Origin: Anisakis pegreffii
Taxonomy: Eukaryota; Nematoda; Chromadorea; Rhabditida; Anisakidae
Direction: 5' to 3'
Assembly: GCA_035041965.1 (NCBI GenBank)
Contig: JAPYMA010002581.1
Location: 1-64,000, forward strand
DNA: 64,000 nucleotides
In this document: positions 41,305 through 53,400 of the stretch, in pieces
Position numbering within the stretch: the first letter of the stretch is position 1
Layout of the letters: each line of letters opens with the position of its first letter
Made by a program: the position numbers and the translations under genes
Notes under the pieces: generated by a model
The model's database searches: none
Told to the model about the DNA's origin: nothing
The model's input: the letters and a program-made list of their open reading frames with translations, nothing else

Positions 41305-42740
41305 CTTCCTTTTTCACCTCAAAAACATTTTGAAATTATTCATTCGCACACACCACCACCAATCACAACTTCTTCAGTCAAATCATCGCAACATATTATG
41401 AATTTCTATCAAGAAACGTTCCAAAAGCAACTCTAAAAAATGCACCATATGCATACATCGTTTGGTTTTGAAATTTTGAGCGATCATTGTTCAAAATCTG
41501 TTAGAAAAAAGATTGTAAGATTGAAAGGAATTTGAATTCACCCTATGGTGAGAAATAACGAGGAGATCAAAGAGTTGAAGAGATGCAAAGATTTCGTCAA
41601 AATCCCCCTGAATACGAAGTCAGAATCGCTCTCAATATAACTCTGCACCTTCAAAAGTGTTGAAAACAACATTTCAACTCTAGTGGATTGTAACGAATGA
41701 ATTATTTTGTAATCGATTTCTGATTAAACATTCCGTTCACGAATTTAGCTATTACTATCGTTTAAAAGAAAACGATACGAAATTTAATGAGAACTTTTTT
41801 GTCGTTGTTTTCGTTCGAATTAAGTGTTCACGACGATTTTCACCAACGCTTCAGTCAGAAAATTTCTCATTCTATCGACAGAAAAATTTATTCCAAAAAT
41901 GTTCTCTTAAAACAACCATCTCAAAAAATCAATAATTGAACTATGCAAACGGAGTGAAGAAATGAAGATCGGTCATGAAATGGGTAATGGAGTTTACGAG
42001 ATTGCACTTCATTTATATGGAAAAAATGAAGAGAATTTCGAGAAGTAAGACAGAAAGAATTCAACGAGAAGACGATTTTAAATGTTTATTTCAATTACGT
42101 CGTGTTGAACAAGTAAATGCACAACGAATCATTTCAAAGAAATTTGCAACTGAAAAGAGTAAAAAATGATTATTCATAATAAAGATGCATTGCAAAAATT
42201 TCTTCTATTCGTTTTTAATGGTCGACTGAATAAATGAATCACTGTTTTCGACATAACATTATTGTTCATTGTCGTAATTCAATTATTGCTCATTGTGATA
42301 ATTCACTGAGTAGAATCCTATGTTTCGACGAATTTATTCACAAACAAAGGTGTCTGTAACATTGTGTATTTGCATCAGAAAAACTGTGATATAATCGTAC
42401 ACATTCAACGTGCTGCATTACAATATGTTATTAACAACCCAAATATACGACAAAATGATAAGTTCGCGGTAAAAATTTGAAAATATTGAGAGACTAAAGG
42501 TTATGTTCTGTGAGAGTGTAACGCAATCGATTCGTGTCGAATTGTTCTCGGAAAATCGACGCACTGAACAACATGATAGTTTTTCCTTCAAGCGTATATG
42601 AGGTGGTTCACGATTCTTGTGGGTGAATACGAACAGATTCATTGCAGTTAATTTCAATAGGTTCATCCAGTGGATACGTTATGCCGAATACGAACATGAA
42701 GAGACGCCAACTTGATTAGAGATAATGAAATGATAAAGTA
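41305..42740. other. Spacer between bestrophin and ABCG genes
   Basis: This should hold the 3' UTR of the ABCG gene and the promoter of the bestrophin gene, both on the minus strand. A Lys/Arg-rich open frame of 64 codons lies on the plus strand at 41975-42169, overlapped by a 28-codon frame from about 41961. Neither resembles a known family and no splice partners are evident. Confidence 0.45.
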
Positions 42741-45700
42741 TCATCTGGCTAATTTGACCCGCACCACAAGACCAATATAACCAATTGCATAAACGCAAAC
42801 AATATAAATCGCCATCATCCACATGTTGAAATATAAATTAATCGCATCAAAATTCAAATTCTTCATTATCCTTTCACCGGAATCTTCACAGATTTCAGCC
42901 GGCTTAAAATTAAACACAACTATTATTGATTGATACCAACCACAGTGTCGATTGATCAATATTAAAACGGATGAATACCGCTCAAAAGGATTCGAAAATT
43001 TGGAAATAACTATGAGATCGAAAAGTAATTTTTCAGAAACATGACTATTGAATGAATTCATTCGTAAAAATGGGCAAAAATGAATCGAAGCAAAAGCGTA
43101 CAAAATACATGAAATTGTGCCCCAAGATATCACGCCTTCTCAAAATAATTTTCAAAAAAGCACTATAAAATTACCTTCCCACTGTCCAACAAACAAGTAA
43201 TGTTGGTAAAACGTTGAAATTCGTTTGTTATTAATGACTCATAACCGAACCGAAACCTAATTTATAGGAGTATATTATTTTTAAGCATTTGAATATGAAC
43301 AATTTGTTTCATTGATCGATATCTACACAAAAGTGCCACTCAAACAAGCTCATCCTGATCTTGACTAAAGCAACAACATGCTGCGGTCGAGGTCTCAATT
43401 GATGTCTGAAAAAGTTTCGTCAAACTGAGTTCCGTTAAAGTCGGACGTCACGCTAAGACTCAGCTTGAATCTTAGGAAGCCTCATCGTCTTGAAGTCTTA
43501 GGTAGTGTTCGTCGGGGAACGGGGTCCCCGTCGGGGACCCCGGCGGGGAACGCGGGGAGCGCTCCCCCCGCGCAATTTGCTCCCCGACATTTTTGCGGGG
43601 ACCCCCCCGTCCAATTTACTCCCCGCGGGGACCCCCCCGCGCAATTTGCTCCCCGACTTTTTCGCGGGGAGCTCCCCGTCCAATTTCGCTCCCCGACGGG
43701 GAGGACGGGGAGTGCGAACCTTCCCGAATATCGCGAACATTTAACTGAAAATGGTGAAAGACAGCTGCAACACTTTCAATATTGTCTTGTTTTTTGTTTT
43801 GAAATGTGAGTATAAGGTGCACTTGAAAGAAAACTACTTAAAAAAAGGAGAAAATTCTTTAAAAAATTGAAATTTTGTTTAAAAAATTGAGCTGAAATGC
43901 TCCCCGTCCTCCCCGTCGGGGAACACGGGGAGCGGTCATTCCCCGACGGGGTCCCCCCGCGCAATTTGCTCCCCGACTTTTTCGCGGGGACCCCCTCGTC
44001 CAATTTACTCCCCGCGGGGACCCCCTCCGCGCAATTTGCTCCCCGACTTTTTCGCGGGGACCCCCCCCGTCCAATTTACTCCCCGCGGGGACCCCCCCGT
44101 GCAAAAAATTGCTCCCCGACGAACACTAGTCTTAGGGAACTTTTAGACGATCGCGAATTGACCGTAGCTCGATTGCGACGAGCGTAAGTAGAACGCCACA
44201 GAAAATCCATTCGAAACAGTTTATCAATTATTTCTAATCAATGCAAATGACATTCTAAAACGAACCAACTGAAATATTGAATCCAACGAATCCATTCAGG
44301 AATCATCCTAATGTTTGTGTATAATCCACCAGTGATCGAGAATACCGCTAACAATGGGCCGGATAACGATACAGCGACTGCGTATGATGGTGACACCTTC
44401 GATTCCTCTCATTAATTGATGTTTTATTTCGTTATTTCTTATTCACTTCATTCAATTAAACAACTAATACTCACGTTAAAGTTTGCAGACAAATGCAAAT
44501 ATGGATCGAAATGAATGCTCGAAACTGATGTGATTGCGATTTATGTTTCAAATTTATTTCGAATGAGAATAGCTTCAAAATGGTTTCATTATTTTGGGTT
44601 GTCAAACAGCGATTCCAGCAACACATTGAGCAGAATGAATCAGAGATTCACTTCTATGGATGATCAACCCAACAAAGAGCAATTCATGCACACAAGGCAA
44701 TCGATCAAACGTTAGCAATCGATTGAGTGAATGGTACTTTTAAAAGAATTTCTTGAGGAATTGTGCAGTAAGTTACAATTGTCGACGAGGAAAGGAACGA
44801 ACGGTTTGAGGTTAACAAAAAGTTTGAGGTTAACAAAAAAAACAAAACTGACAAGCAAAACGATTTATCATTGACGATAAAAGATATAAATCAAGAACTG
44901 ACAACAAAAACCATCAAATGACAGAAATTGATATACAGGTACAAACACAAGTGATGGAATAACTTACAGAACTTATCATAATACCAACGCTAGCTGCTGA
45001 CCATTCAACCAACACACATACCATCAATGTAATTAAAAATGTACCAATTTTTGTACTCAGTCCAATTAAGCAATAGCTCACTATTACCATTATCATACCA
45101 TCCACAGTGAATATTGGCAAATATGAAAACACCTTTAAAAATAAAATTATTGTTGGCATTAAAAAATTTCATATGTTGCATTGAACTGAAACATGTTCAA
45201 CCGACGAATGCAATTTTAAAATCCATTCATACTTATGCAAAACTAAAAGTTTCGGTTAACGAATAAAAGTTTCAATGTAAGATTACCACCAACAGAATTA
45301 AGTTAAGTTTTGATTTGATAAATTCTTGTTGAAATGAATAACCTTAGCAATGTAGTAGCACGCAACTGGATATATACCGTCATGATATTCTCTTACTAAT
45401 AACGGAAAATCACCAGGCATGAACGACTGAATACCGAATAACGTTGAATATGTCAATTCGCTTATGTAGTAGAATAATGCACCTTTTATGTTTATAACTC
45501 CATCCTTCAAAATTTGATGAATCATTTTGTGGAACAAACCAAAGAATGATTATTTTGGCAGATTTTATTTATCGATCCCTTCAGCATGATTAGAAATCGC
45601 CATCTGTTTCCATTCCGATCACTTGGATCGCCTAGGAGAGAGGAACAGCAAATGGTTGAACAAAACACGTATGCTTCACGATCAGCAGACAAATAATGAT

Positions 45701-48700
45701 AGTATTTGGTTTCCTATGAAGATTCGAATCCTTATGAAGTATCCTTACTTGTGTCATATCTGTTTGGAAATACAAGAATCCAAGAAAAATACCCATCACA
45801 CATTTTTGTATCATTTTTGCGCGTACAAGCGATGGATTACGCCAGTTGTCAAGTAATGCTCTGAAAATACACCATCATGACATTAGTGATAATTTTCACT
45901 TCTATCAAATGAACAAGCCATATAGAAGTGAACGAATAGTCGTTCGAATAAATGAATGAAATAAATAACATTCAAAAAATTCATGGAAATAACCGCATGA
46001 ACAGTGTCATTGTCAACATAAGTAAGGATGCCTTTCCTCGTTCGACAAGCTCTACAGCTGCTTCCTGATTGCTCAATTCACATTGGAGTTGTACTTTTTT
46101 GGCGAATTTTGAAACAAGAAACTTAAACCGAACTCATTCATTGTCTGCGATTTTTACAGTCATTTTCATTGTTAGTATTATTGCTTGAACATTTTGTGAC
46201 GATACACTTACTTCCTTTCAGTTTGGTTCCAACATTTTATGAAAGTTATGCTATGACTGAGATTTCGATTTTGATGATGAGAGTAGCGGAGGACGGAAAT
46301 GAAAACTTAGCAAATTAGAAGCTTCAAAAGATTTGCCACTTTCTGCTATCAATTATCAATTGATACCAAAGCTTCAACACTCAATGAATAACGATTGAGT
46401 ATTTGTACGAATATTCTGAATGAATAAACAACTAAGGAAAAACGTACGGCTGCTTTTAGGCCATCAGCACGTTGAATGCATCGGTCTTCATCACCAGGAA
46501 CGATTGCAAGTGTCTGAATGAAGAATTCAGCCGGGTTCGTGTGTTCTGGAACTGGGTGGCCGCACTCACCAAAAAACTGCACTGCTTCGGCGGGTGATCC
46601 TGTATGAATATTTACAACTTGATTAACAACAGCTGTGCTTCATGTCAATCGATTTAGCCCAGTAAATATAAAAATAATGGAATTGACCGCGTCAAAGTGA
46701 CTTTCTGCACGCAACATGACCTGTATTATTGCCGAAGGGCTACTCATACCACACGTACTGAGTGCAGACTTATGGTGCGTAAATGTGAAGTGTCTCTGCG
46801 CAAGGCACCCTCGCTCTACGGGATAATTGTTGATCTGCTATCGCGGATTGCTGATGAACTCATCCGCCATTGTTTACAGGATCAGATCTATGTTTCGGGT
46901 TGCCCTAAACGTTTCACAGATTTCAACTCTGTGGAGAACGTGCTGTCCGATTTTTTGCCATGGAAACAAAGAGGAGATTTTTCTAAAAGATTTCTCAAGA
47001 TTATCGCTTGTCAATGCATTCATTTGCAACTGATTTAGAATGATTCGGGAACTCCAAAGCGTTGGGGCATGTGAAAACATTTAAGTAGAGAGGCACTCAT
47101 TCATCTAGTTGTCCATGGACTTTTGGAAGAAAATTTTCGAAATGATTTTAAAAGACACATCGTTCAACAAACTGAAATCTGTTTCAAGTAGAGAAGCATC
47201 GTTAATGAAAACAATAAAATAGAGAAGCGTAAAACCTAAGAAAGCAACACCGCCATTCGCAAGGAACACAACACGATCGAACATCTCGAAGACCTCCGAA
47301 GATGGTTGATGTATCGTACAAATTATCGTCTTTCGACATTCGCATGCCAGTCGTTCGAGTACCTTCAAAACAAAGATAATCACAATAATCAGTTACAGCT
47401 TACTTGGCGAGCACTCAATCAATATGGCCAATTACTGACGCAAAACACTTGATTTGGTCGTGTTTGTTCCAATACACAATGGCTTGCTTGCGTGATGACA
47501 TTGACACAGTTTATGATATAATGTAAACAGAGTAAAAGAAAACAAAATTTCGAGTGACCTTAACGACTTGAAAAGCCATATAAGAGTCAATGCCGGTAGT
47601 TGGTTCATCAGCAAAAAGTAACGAAGGATTTGTGAGAATCTCAGTGGCAAACGATAGTCGCTTAGCTTCACCACTCGTAATACCTTTCTTAATACCTTCA
47701 ACACCGATCCGTGACGATTCACAATTTTTCAAATCCAATTCGGTCATTACCTGAACATCATACAGTTTTATTTGATGATTCAATCGCGATACTTTCACAT
47801 GATATCAACAGTCAATAAAGTGTGGCTAATTTGTGACTGGTTGTGTGTTAAATGAATTGGATGAGTGCAATTTTCAATGCTTATTAAACAGCTGGTTCGC
47901 GGTGGAACATTATTTTAGCTAGCATTTGAAGAAAGGTTTTTCATTATCTCATTTTCTAGATCCATCGTATGGCGAGAAAATAAATCGAGATAGTTGCCTG
48001 TGTGATGCGAAGTTGTCGTTGTGCGTCATCAAAAGTTGATGGCAAGCGAAGTCTGGCTTGCAAGATGAGATGCTCTCTAACGGTTAGTGTTCCGATGAAG
48101 AGATTCTGTTGTTGAATATACGATGATACCTCAATAGATTACTTCTGACTGAATCCATAGATTATGAATTGTTCACTTCGAATCAATCGTTAAAGAAATA
48201 GTCGATCCGATTTATTTCAATTCATTCTCACAATCAGATCACATTTTTTGGCCCATTTTTGGTGGGTACAGCAAAACAAATGATTTTTTTTGCTTCAGAA
48301 TAATTGCTCTCAATATGTTTGACATCTTTGAAATATTTTTTGAATGTTTTCGCTGTTTTTTGCATTCAAAAAATTTCGATTCTAAAGTTGAAGAAACAAC
48401 CTTGGTTATTTTTCGACCGATCTCTTGTCCATTGACCAAAATTGTTCCTTCAATGTCTAAGCCTTTGATGTTTCTTTGCAATAACGCGTTCAACAATGTT
48501 GTCTTACCAGCACCACTGTAGACGATTTTTTGATTTCATTAACAATGTATACATACTGCTCTTTGACGATTACCCATAATGGTAATCTTCAAAGTATTCT
48601 AAAGGCCATATTGAATGCTTCCTAATAAGTCAGTGGGGATTGGTGACTGAGAACTGTTGTACATCAATGAATGCATTAATATAGTGACGATAACAGATTC

Positions 48701-49212
48701 ATTTGAAGTTATAAAAGGCACTCAATGTTATACTTGTTGACTGATTGACGTTTCAATTATACTTGATGGATAAATATGGAAGAGAGAACTGAAGAAACTT
48801 CGTCCATCATCACATTTGCTGTTTCAATGATCTGTGATCAAAATGTTTGCGATTTTAAAGATTCGATTTCATGCAATGCAATAGTTTATCATTCATCAAC
48901 GAAATCATTCAATGTATGAAAACAACAAATGCAATCCTGGAACATCATTGCGATGAAGTGATAACTTTACACTACTGAATGTTTTTCATCGTCTTCTCAG
49001 CGATGCCATTGTTATAACCATAAGTGATCATAAGTTTCAATGGAGTACCTAGCACCCATCAGAGCGATCAACTGTCCTGGCTGTGCAACTCCCATAACAT
49101 TGTCCAACAGCAAACGATTTCCCCGTTTCGTTACCACTCTCAAATTCTGCCATGTCAAGAATATTGGTTCGACAGGCGGAAGTGAGAAGCGACTCGTCTC
49201 AATGCTTAACAT
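42741..49212 (-). CDS. ABCG (White-type) half ABC transporter
   Basis: A half-transporter (ATPase domain first, then six membrane helices) that works as a dimer to move lipids, sterols or pigment precursors. Exons (5' to 3'): 49235-49049, 48515-48401, 48129-47998, 47750-47559, 47362-47236, 46599-46448, 46121-45994, 45860-45749, 45504-45343, 45132-44968, 44396-44262, 42980-42741. Starting at the in-frame ATG 49212 gives about 607 aa, a normal length. Seen in order: Walker A GASGAGKTT (about 53-61, split across an intron), Q-loop [18 protein letters not shown], signature [11 protein letters not shown] (about 161), Walker [12 protein letters not shown]-loop [33 protein letters not shown], then membrane segments and a C-terminal RVKLAR. 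The signature departs from LSGGE/Q. The codons before 49212 stay open to a TTCAG acceptor at 49236, and 49704-49611 reads as a possible upstream exon ending in matching phase, so the N-terminus may be longer. One intron (donor 47997) has a GC donor. The last intron carries a 626-bp transposon. Confidence 0.9.
43503..44128. mobile_element. Non-autonomous hAT-like element, 626 bp, with perfect 8-bp target duplication
   Basis: Both ends carry the terminal inverted repeat TAGTGTTCGTCGGGGA. It is bounded by identical 8-mers GTCTTAGG at 43495-43502 and 44129-44136, a textbook 8-bp target-site duplication. The two arms (43503-43745 and 43900-44128) are very GC-rich and made of tandem and inverted copies of a unit; the centre is AT-rich. 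There is no transposase: the Pro/Arg-rich frames across it are repeat translations. It sits in the last intron of the ABCG gene between exons 44262-44396 and 42741-42980. The intact duplication indicates a recent insertion. Confidence 0.88.
43565..44105. repeat. GC-rich tandem and inverted repeat units inside the hAT-like element
   Basis: A unit of about 66-70 bp recurs about twice in the left arm and twice in the right arm. It reads roughly CGCGCAATTTGCTCCCCGAC, TTTTTCGCGGGGACCCC, CCGTCCAATTTACTCCCC, GCGGGGACCCC. The units hold self-complementary pieces such as TCCCCGCGGGGA, so both strands can fold strongly. Copies differ by a few bases and by the length of C runs. An AT-rich block at 43745-43900 separates the arms. 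Confidence 0.75.
46697..47038 (+). other. 113-codon open frame antisense within an ABCG intron, unassigned
   Basis: It lies in the 636-base intron between ABCG exons 47236-47362 and 46448-46599. Its base composition is less AT-rich than neighbouring introns and the translation is balanced in residues (e.g. [19 protein letters not shown]). I recognise no family and see no splice sites or start context. It may be a captured fragment of a mobile element or chance. Confidence 0.25.
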
Positions 49213-49235
49213 ATCTATCGACTCATCGATCAGTT

Positions 49236-50491
49236 CTGAACATTTCAATCAATTTTTAACGTGAGACAATTTAAAAATGTTTACGTAATGTTTGCAAGTG
49301 ATAGACTTGGATATTTTCATCACTCTTTGTCAGATAGCTTCTTGAATAGAGAGATTACTTCGGTATTTCGGAGCTTCTTTGGAAGAAATGCAACGAAATT
49401 ATTTTATTGAGATGTTTCCCACTAAAAACGCATTTGTACTGAAGATGCATTGGTCCCAACGCCCGTGAAAACGAGAAATTTATCGAATCTGTTAGCAGTT
49501 CGCCAGCTATAAATAACACAAATTTGTAAGTGAAGGCTCGACCAGATTTATTGGATGGCGTATAGCGAATAGAAATCGACTTTCAAAAACGGTCCAATCT
49601 CCAAAATCACCTCCAAAATCGTCTGCTGTTTTACGGATAGATTCCAACAGACAACCGCCACCGGTCAACGATGCGAATAAGAATGGCTGTCGAATATCTT
49701 TCAAATTTACTTCACTCTACTGCCCCAATGCTAATCCGCGAATACGTACCTTGCAATTCAAATTTCATACAGCAATCAATAAACGTATTTCTTGTAAACC
49801 ATTCAAAAGAAACAATTTCCGACATTTTCTATCGCTTCGGCTTCACAAAACACCACGCTTAGCGTGACAACGCATTTATAAACAGGAGCAGGGAATTCAA
49901 TTTTGTATGTTAAATGCAGATTTCTTAAAGCAGACAATTTTTTCAACTTCGCGAATTTCCTATCTCGAGAACCAAGAAACAAATTTTTGTGTGACTCAAA
50001 TGAATGTCTTATCGATGTCAATTAACATGCTCACACAAAACGTACGGGAATCGTTGATTGTATATAGAATTTATTACTCGTCAAGTACAAACTGTACAAA
50101 TAAACAGCAATGAAGACATCAGATCAAAAGTTAAAATACATATAAACATTCAGAACCTCATTGTTACATTTACCAAATCTCGCTAATCAATCGACAAGAC
50201 GACGGATCACAATTGAAAAGTGATCAACCGTCCAGCGAACCAACCAAGTTCTTTAGTGAAACAATGAATCGCTCATAATAATCCCTTTTTGGGATTCTTT
50301 GCCCACGGAGATATACACTGAGCGAATAATTGGGGAAGAACATGGAGCAGATATTTTTCTTCAGTTCACAATAAGAAATCAGCAGCACTCTCTAAAATCC
50401 TTCTCATTGCTTCAGCCCGATTTTCCAGTGTTGAAAGACGGATTAAAGAAATAAAACAAAATTAAGTTATCAATCATCAGTTCATCCAAAA
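49236..50491. other. Spacer upstream of ABCG and downstream of emb-30; possible ABCG 5' exon
   Basis: On the minus strand 49704-49611 is open, reads FLFASLTGGGCLLESIRKT, and ends at a donor (GGAG/GTGATT) whose phase fits the acceptor at 49236, so it may be an upstream coding exon of the transporter. Its own 5' border and the true start codon are not resolved. The rest, to the emb-30 stop, shows no gene. Confidence 0.4.
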
Positions 50492-53400
50492 TCAATCACG
50501 TTGTGATTTGCGTTTTCGATTACTTCTCCTCAACTGGGTCGTACTGGGCAACTGATTCAAAGCATCTGAAATTTTCAAAACGTTACCAGAGTACAACATT
50601 AGTTCACATCAGACAGTACGATTAGAATTGGTTCGAAATTCCATAAAAAATGAACAGTTAATCGTTGATAAGAATCCACTTGCATTAATAATAATTTTCG
50701 AAAACATTTTCAGAAAGAGAGACAGAAGATACAAAAAGCCAAATTACCGATGGAAACATAAACTGGAAATTAACCACTGAAAAAACGTCGGTAAATAATT
50801 ATTCGTTTAAAAAATTGATACCTGCAACATTCTCTTCATTGTTTTGCTTTCCTCTTGGATTTCTTTCCCCAAACAGGTTTGCTTCTTTCGAAGTTTCCTT
50901 AAAGATACTCACGAATTTTTAATATCGACGGTCCATGCTGAACAGAACCGGTAGAGTTTAAGAAGGGAATGATTTTAACTGATGAAATACCTCGTTGTTG
51001 AGAGTTGGACTAGTATTGATATTTTCCTTCGTTTCATTTATTTGATTTGCGAAGACGTTGTCGTCGGCCTCTGGTTCTTCATCATTATGTTCCTCGGCAC
51101 ACGAACCAATCTCGAACCACCGCACTCGAGTACCGCACTCTGACAGTGTTAGACCTAATTTACGAGCTGGGGACAACGAAAATGAACTGTAATGCTCAAT
51201 ACATGATGTATCCTGAAATTGGTTGTTTTGAAAATTTCTAGCTATTCCAGGATAACCTTTATATTTCTTTTTTTCCAAGCATTTATTCATACTCGCATAA
51301 ATCTGAATGAACAGAAACAAGTAATGAGAACAGGAATAATCACCACATTCAGAAGAAACGAAACCGTCAAAAGTTGAAAGTGAAACAACAACGGAAGTTG
51401 ACAAACACAAATATACAAACCACCTCATGCGCCCAGATTGTTTTATCGCCGATAAATGCTCTCGTTAAATGCACATACTCCTCTTGATTTCGTTTCACTT
51501 TCATCAGTGCATAATATATGCCACTATCCAGCCATTCGAACTGTACGATGCGTCGATTCTTGACAACTGCGAAACAGTTTCCTCCGTGAATTTTTGACGA
51601 TGGTATTTCAGCTGAAATTTGTGAACAGTAATCAGGTGATTGATAAGCGATAAACTATTGAATATTCAAAAAAACAACATTCAACATGCGAAGATGTGGA
51701 AAATTACGAATCATTTTGTGTAAACCGAATGAGAAACTGACGAGGAGAGTGAAACAACGAGAACCAAAATCTTAATACATCGACAAAACGTTAACGAAGA
51801 AAGATCTTATCGAATCAAAACACCTACAAAGAACATCGATTTGAAGTGGCTGGTTCACTGCAGCAGCTGTCGTAGCTGCAACAGCTAAATTGTTATCGCT
51901 ACTCGACCGTCGTCGTTCCCCTCGACCTGACTTCACGGAGGCTCCTTTCAACGACACCGACTCAAATCAACGACCATCAACAAATATCACTCATAAGAGA
52001 ATAGTTCCAACAATGAGTAACGTTCTAAACGAGTCAATATGATCAATGTATTCAATACCCGTGTAGACGATGACATTTTTGCGTTACTGGTCAGTGAGTC
52101 TTCGTGCTGAACGTATTTAACTTGAGATATCAGGTCACCAGAACACGTATAGATGCAGTGTCGACGTCCTTCACTGCCAATACACGAAAGACCAATCGAT
52201 TCAGTCCCACTTAACTTTTCCATATATTCCTTTGCTGAAAACCAAAAAATACACTTAAAAGAAAGGATTGAATGGCCAAAAACAAACCATTTTGAACTCA
52301 AAGGTACTTTCTTTTTGAATGTAACTTATCATGCATGTTATGATATAACACAGGTTGTTCTTGCACTTCAGGGATTTTAAACCAATTCAAATGATTAATA
52401 TAGAAAGGAATTTGAAAGATTGAAATCGAAGTCATCAAAGAATGGAAGAACGAACCTTCATCATTTTCGTACTCATCACCAGACGAATGCAATGAAAAGA
52501 AGTTGAAACGTTCAAAGCCTTCGCTGTGCTGCATTTCAACGAAAACATTTGACTTCTGAATGAATAATGCAATAATCAACATGGATAATGAACTAAATTT
52601 GTCTTATATTTGATTTTATTCAACATTTTCAAAACAGCGAAATTGTAAACCAAAACGACAGTCATTGTAAATGATATTCGAACAAAACAATCACCAAAAG
52701 AATACCAAATCAACGAACCGTCTCAACTGTCGATGAGAATTTGGACAATAAACTCGCTCGGATCTTATCTAAGCAACCAATACATTCACTGATGGATTGT
52801 GCCAGTGTCAATGTCGTATTTCGATTATCGTTCATCAGTAAAGTCGTCAATTCGGGTGTTGTCCACTCATTGTTGCTCAGGTCAATGGGATGTTTCAAAC
52901 GATCGAATCGACTCAAATATTGTTTCACCTAAAACTGTCGAATCTCTTTCCTTGCTGGTTGCATCCGACTTTATATCGACTCAAAAAGAACGGTCAACGT
53001 CACTGAGAATAAATAACGTTACGGATAAGAAACAATAACGTTGGCAATATTGATAACAACATTGATGAGAAAGATACAACGAAAAAGATTACCACAATAC
53101 TAGTAATATTAATAACTATTGTGTTACTGACAATAATCATAACAAGAATCAATGAGAATAAAAGTTGACCTTATCGAACGAATAGTGCGGTTTTGAACGA
53201 TCCTTGTCCACTTCGCATTCATTATCAGCCGCAATCGCTTCAGCGAACACAGAATTCGCATTTTTGTTATTACTAATGATATTCTTTGAGGAGTCATCGT
53301 GAGGCAACGAACTGTTTGATGATGTATCCATTGCAATCACATACGCTTCTGTTCCCGCTGGCTGAATTATTATTATTATCATTATTACTGTTACTATTAT

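Noticed and set aside
42981..43133. Upstream part of the open frame containing the last ABCG exon
   Set aside because: The transporter alignment resumes exactly at [10 protein letters not shown] (42980) after SWF in the previous exon, with matching phase, so the earlier codons are intron.
43565..44105. Regularly spaced repeats resembling a CRISPR array
   Set aside because: The units are contiguous and variable with no unique spacers, lie in a eukaryotic intron, and are bounded by transposon ends.
43465..44187. Several Pro/Arg/Gly-rich open frames on both strands
   Set aside because: They are translations of the GC-rich tandem repeats inside the transposon.
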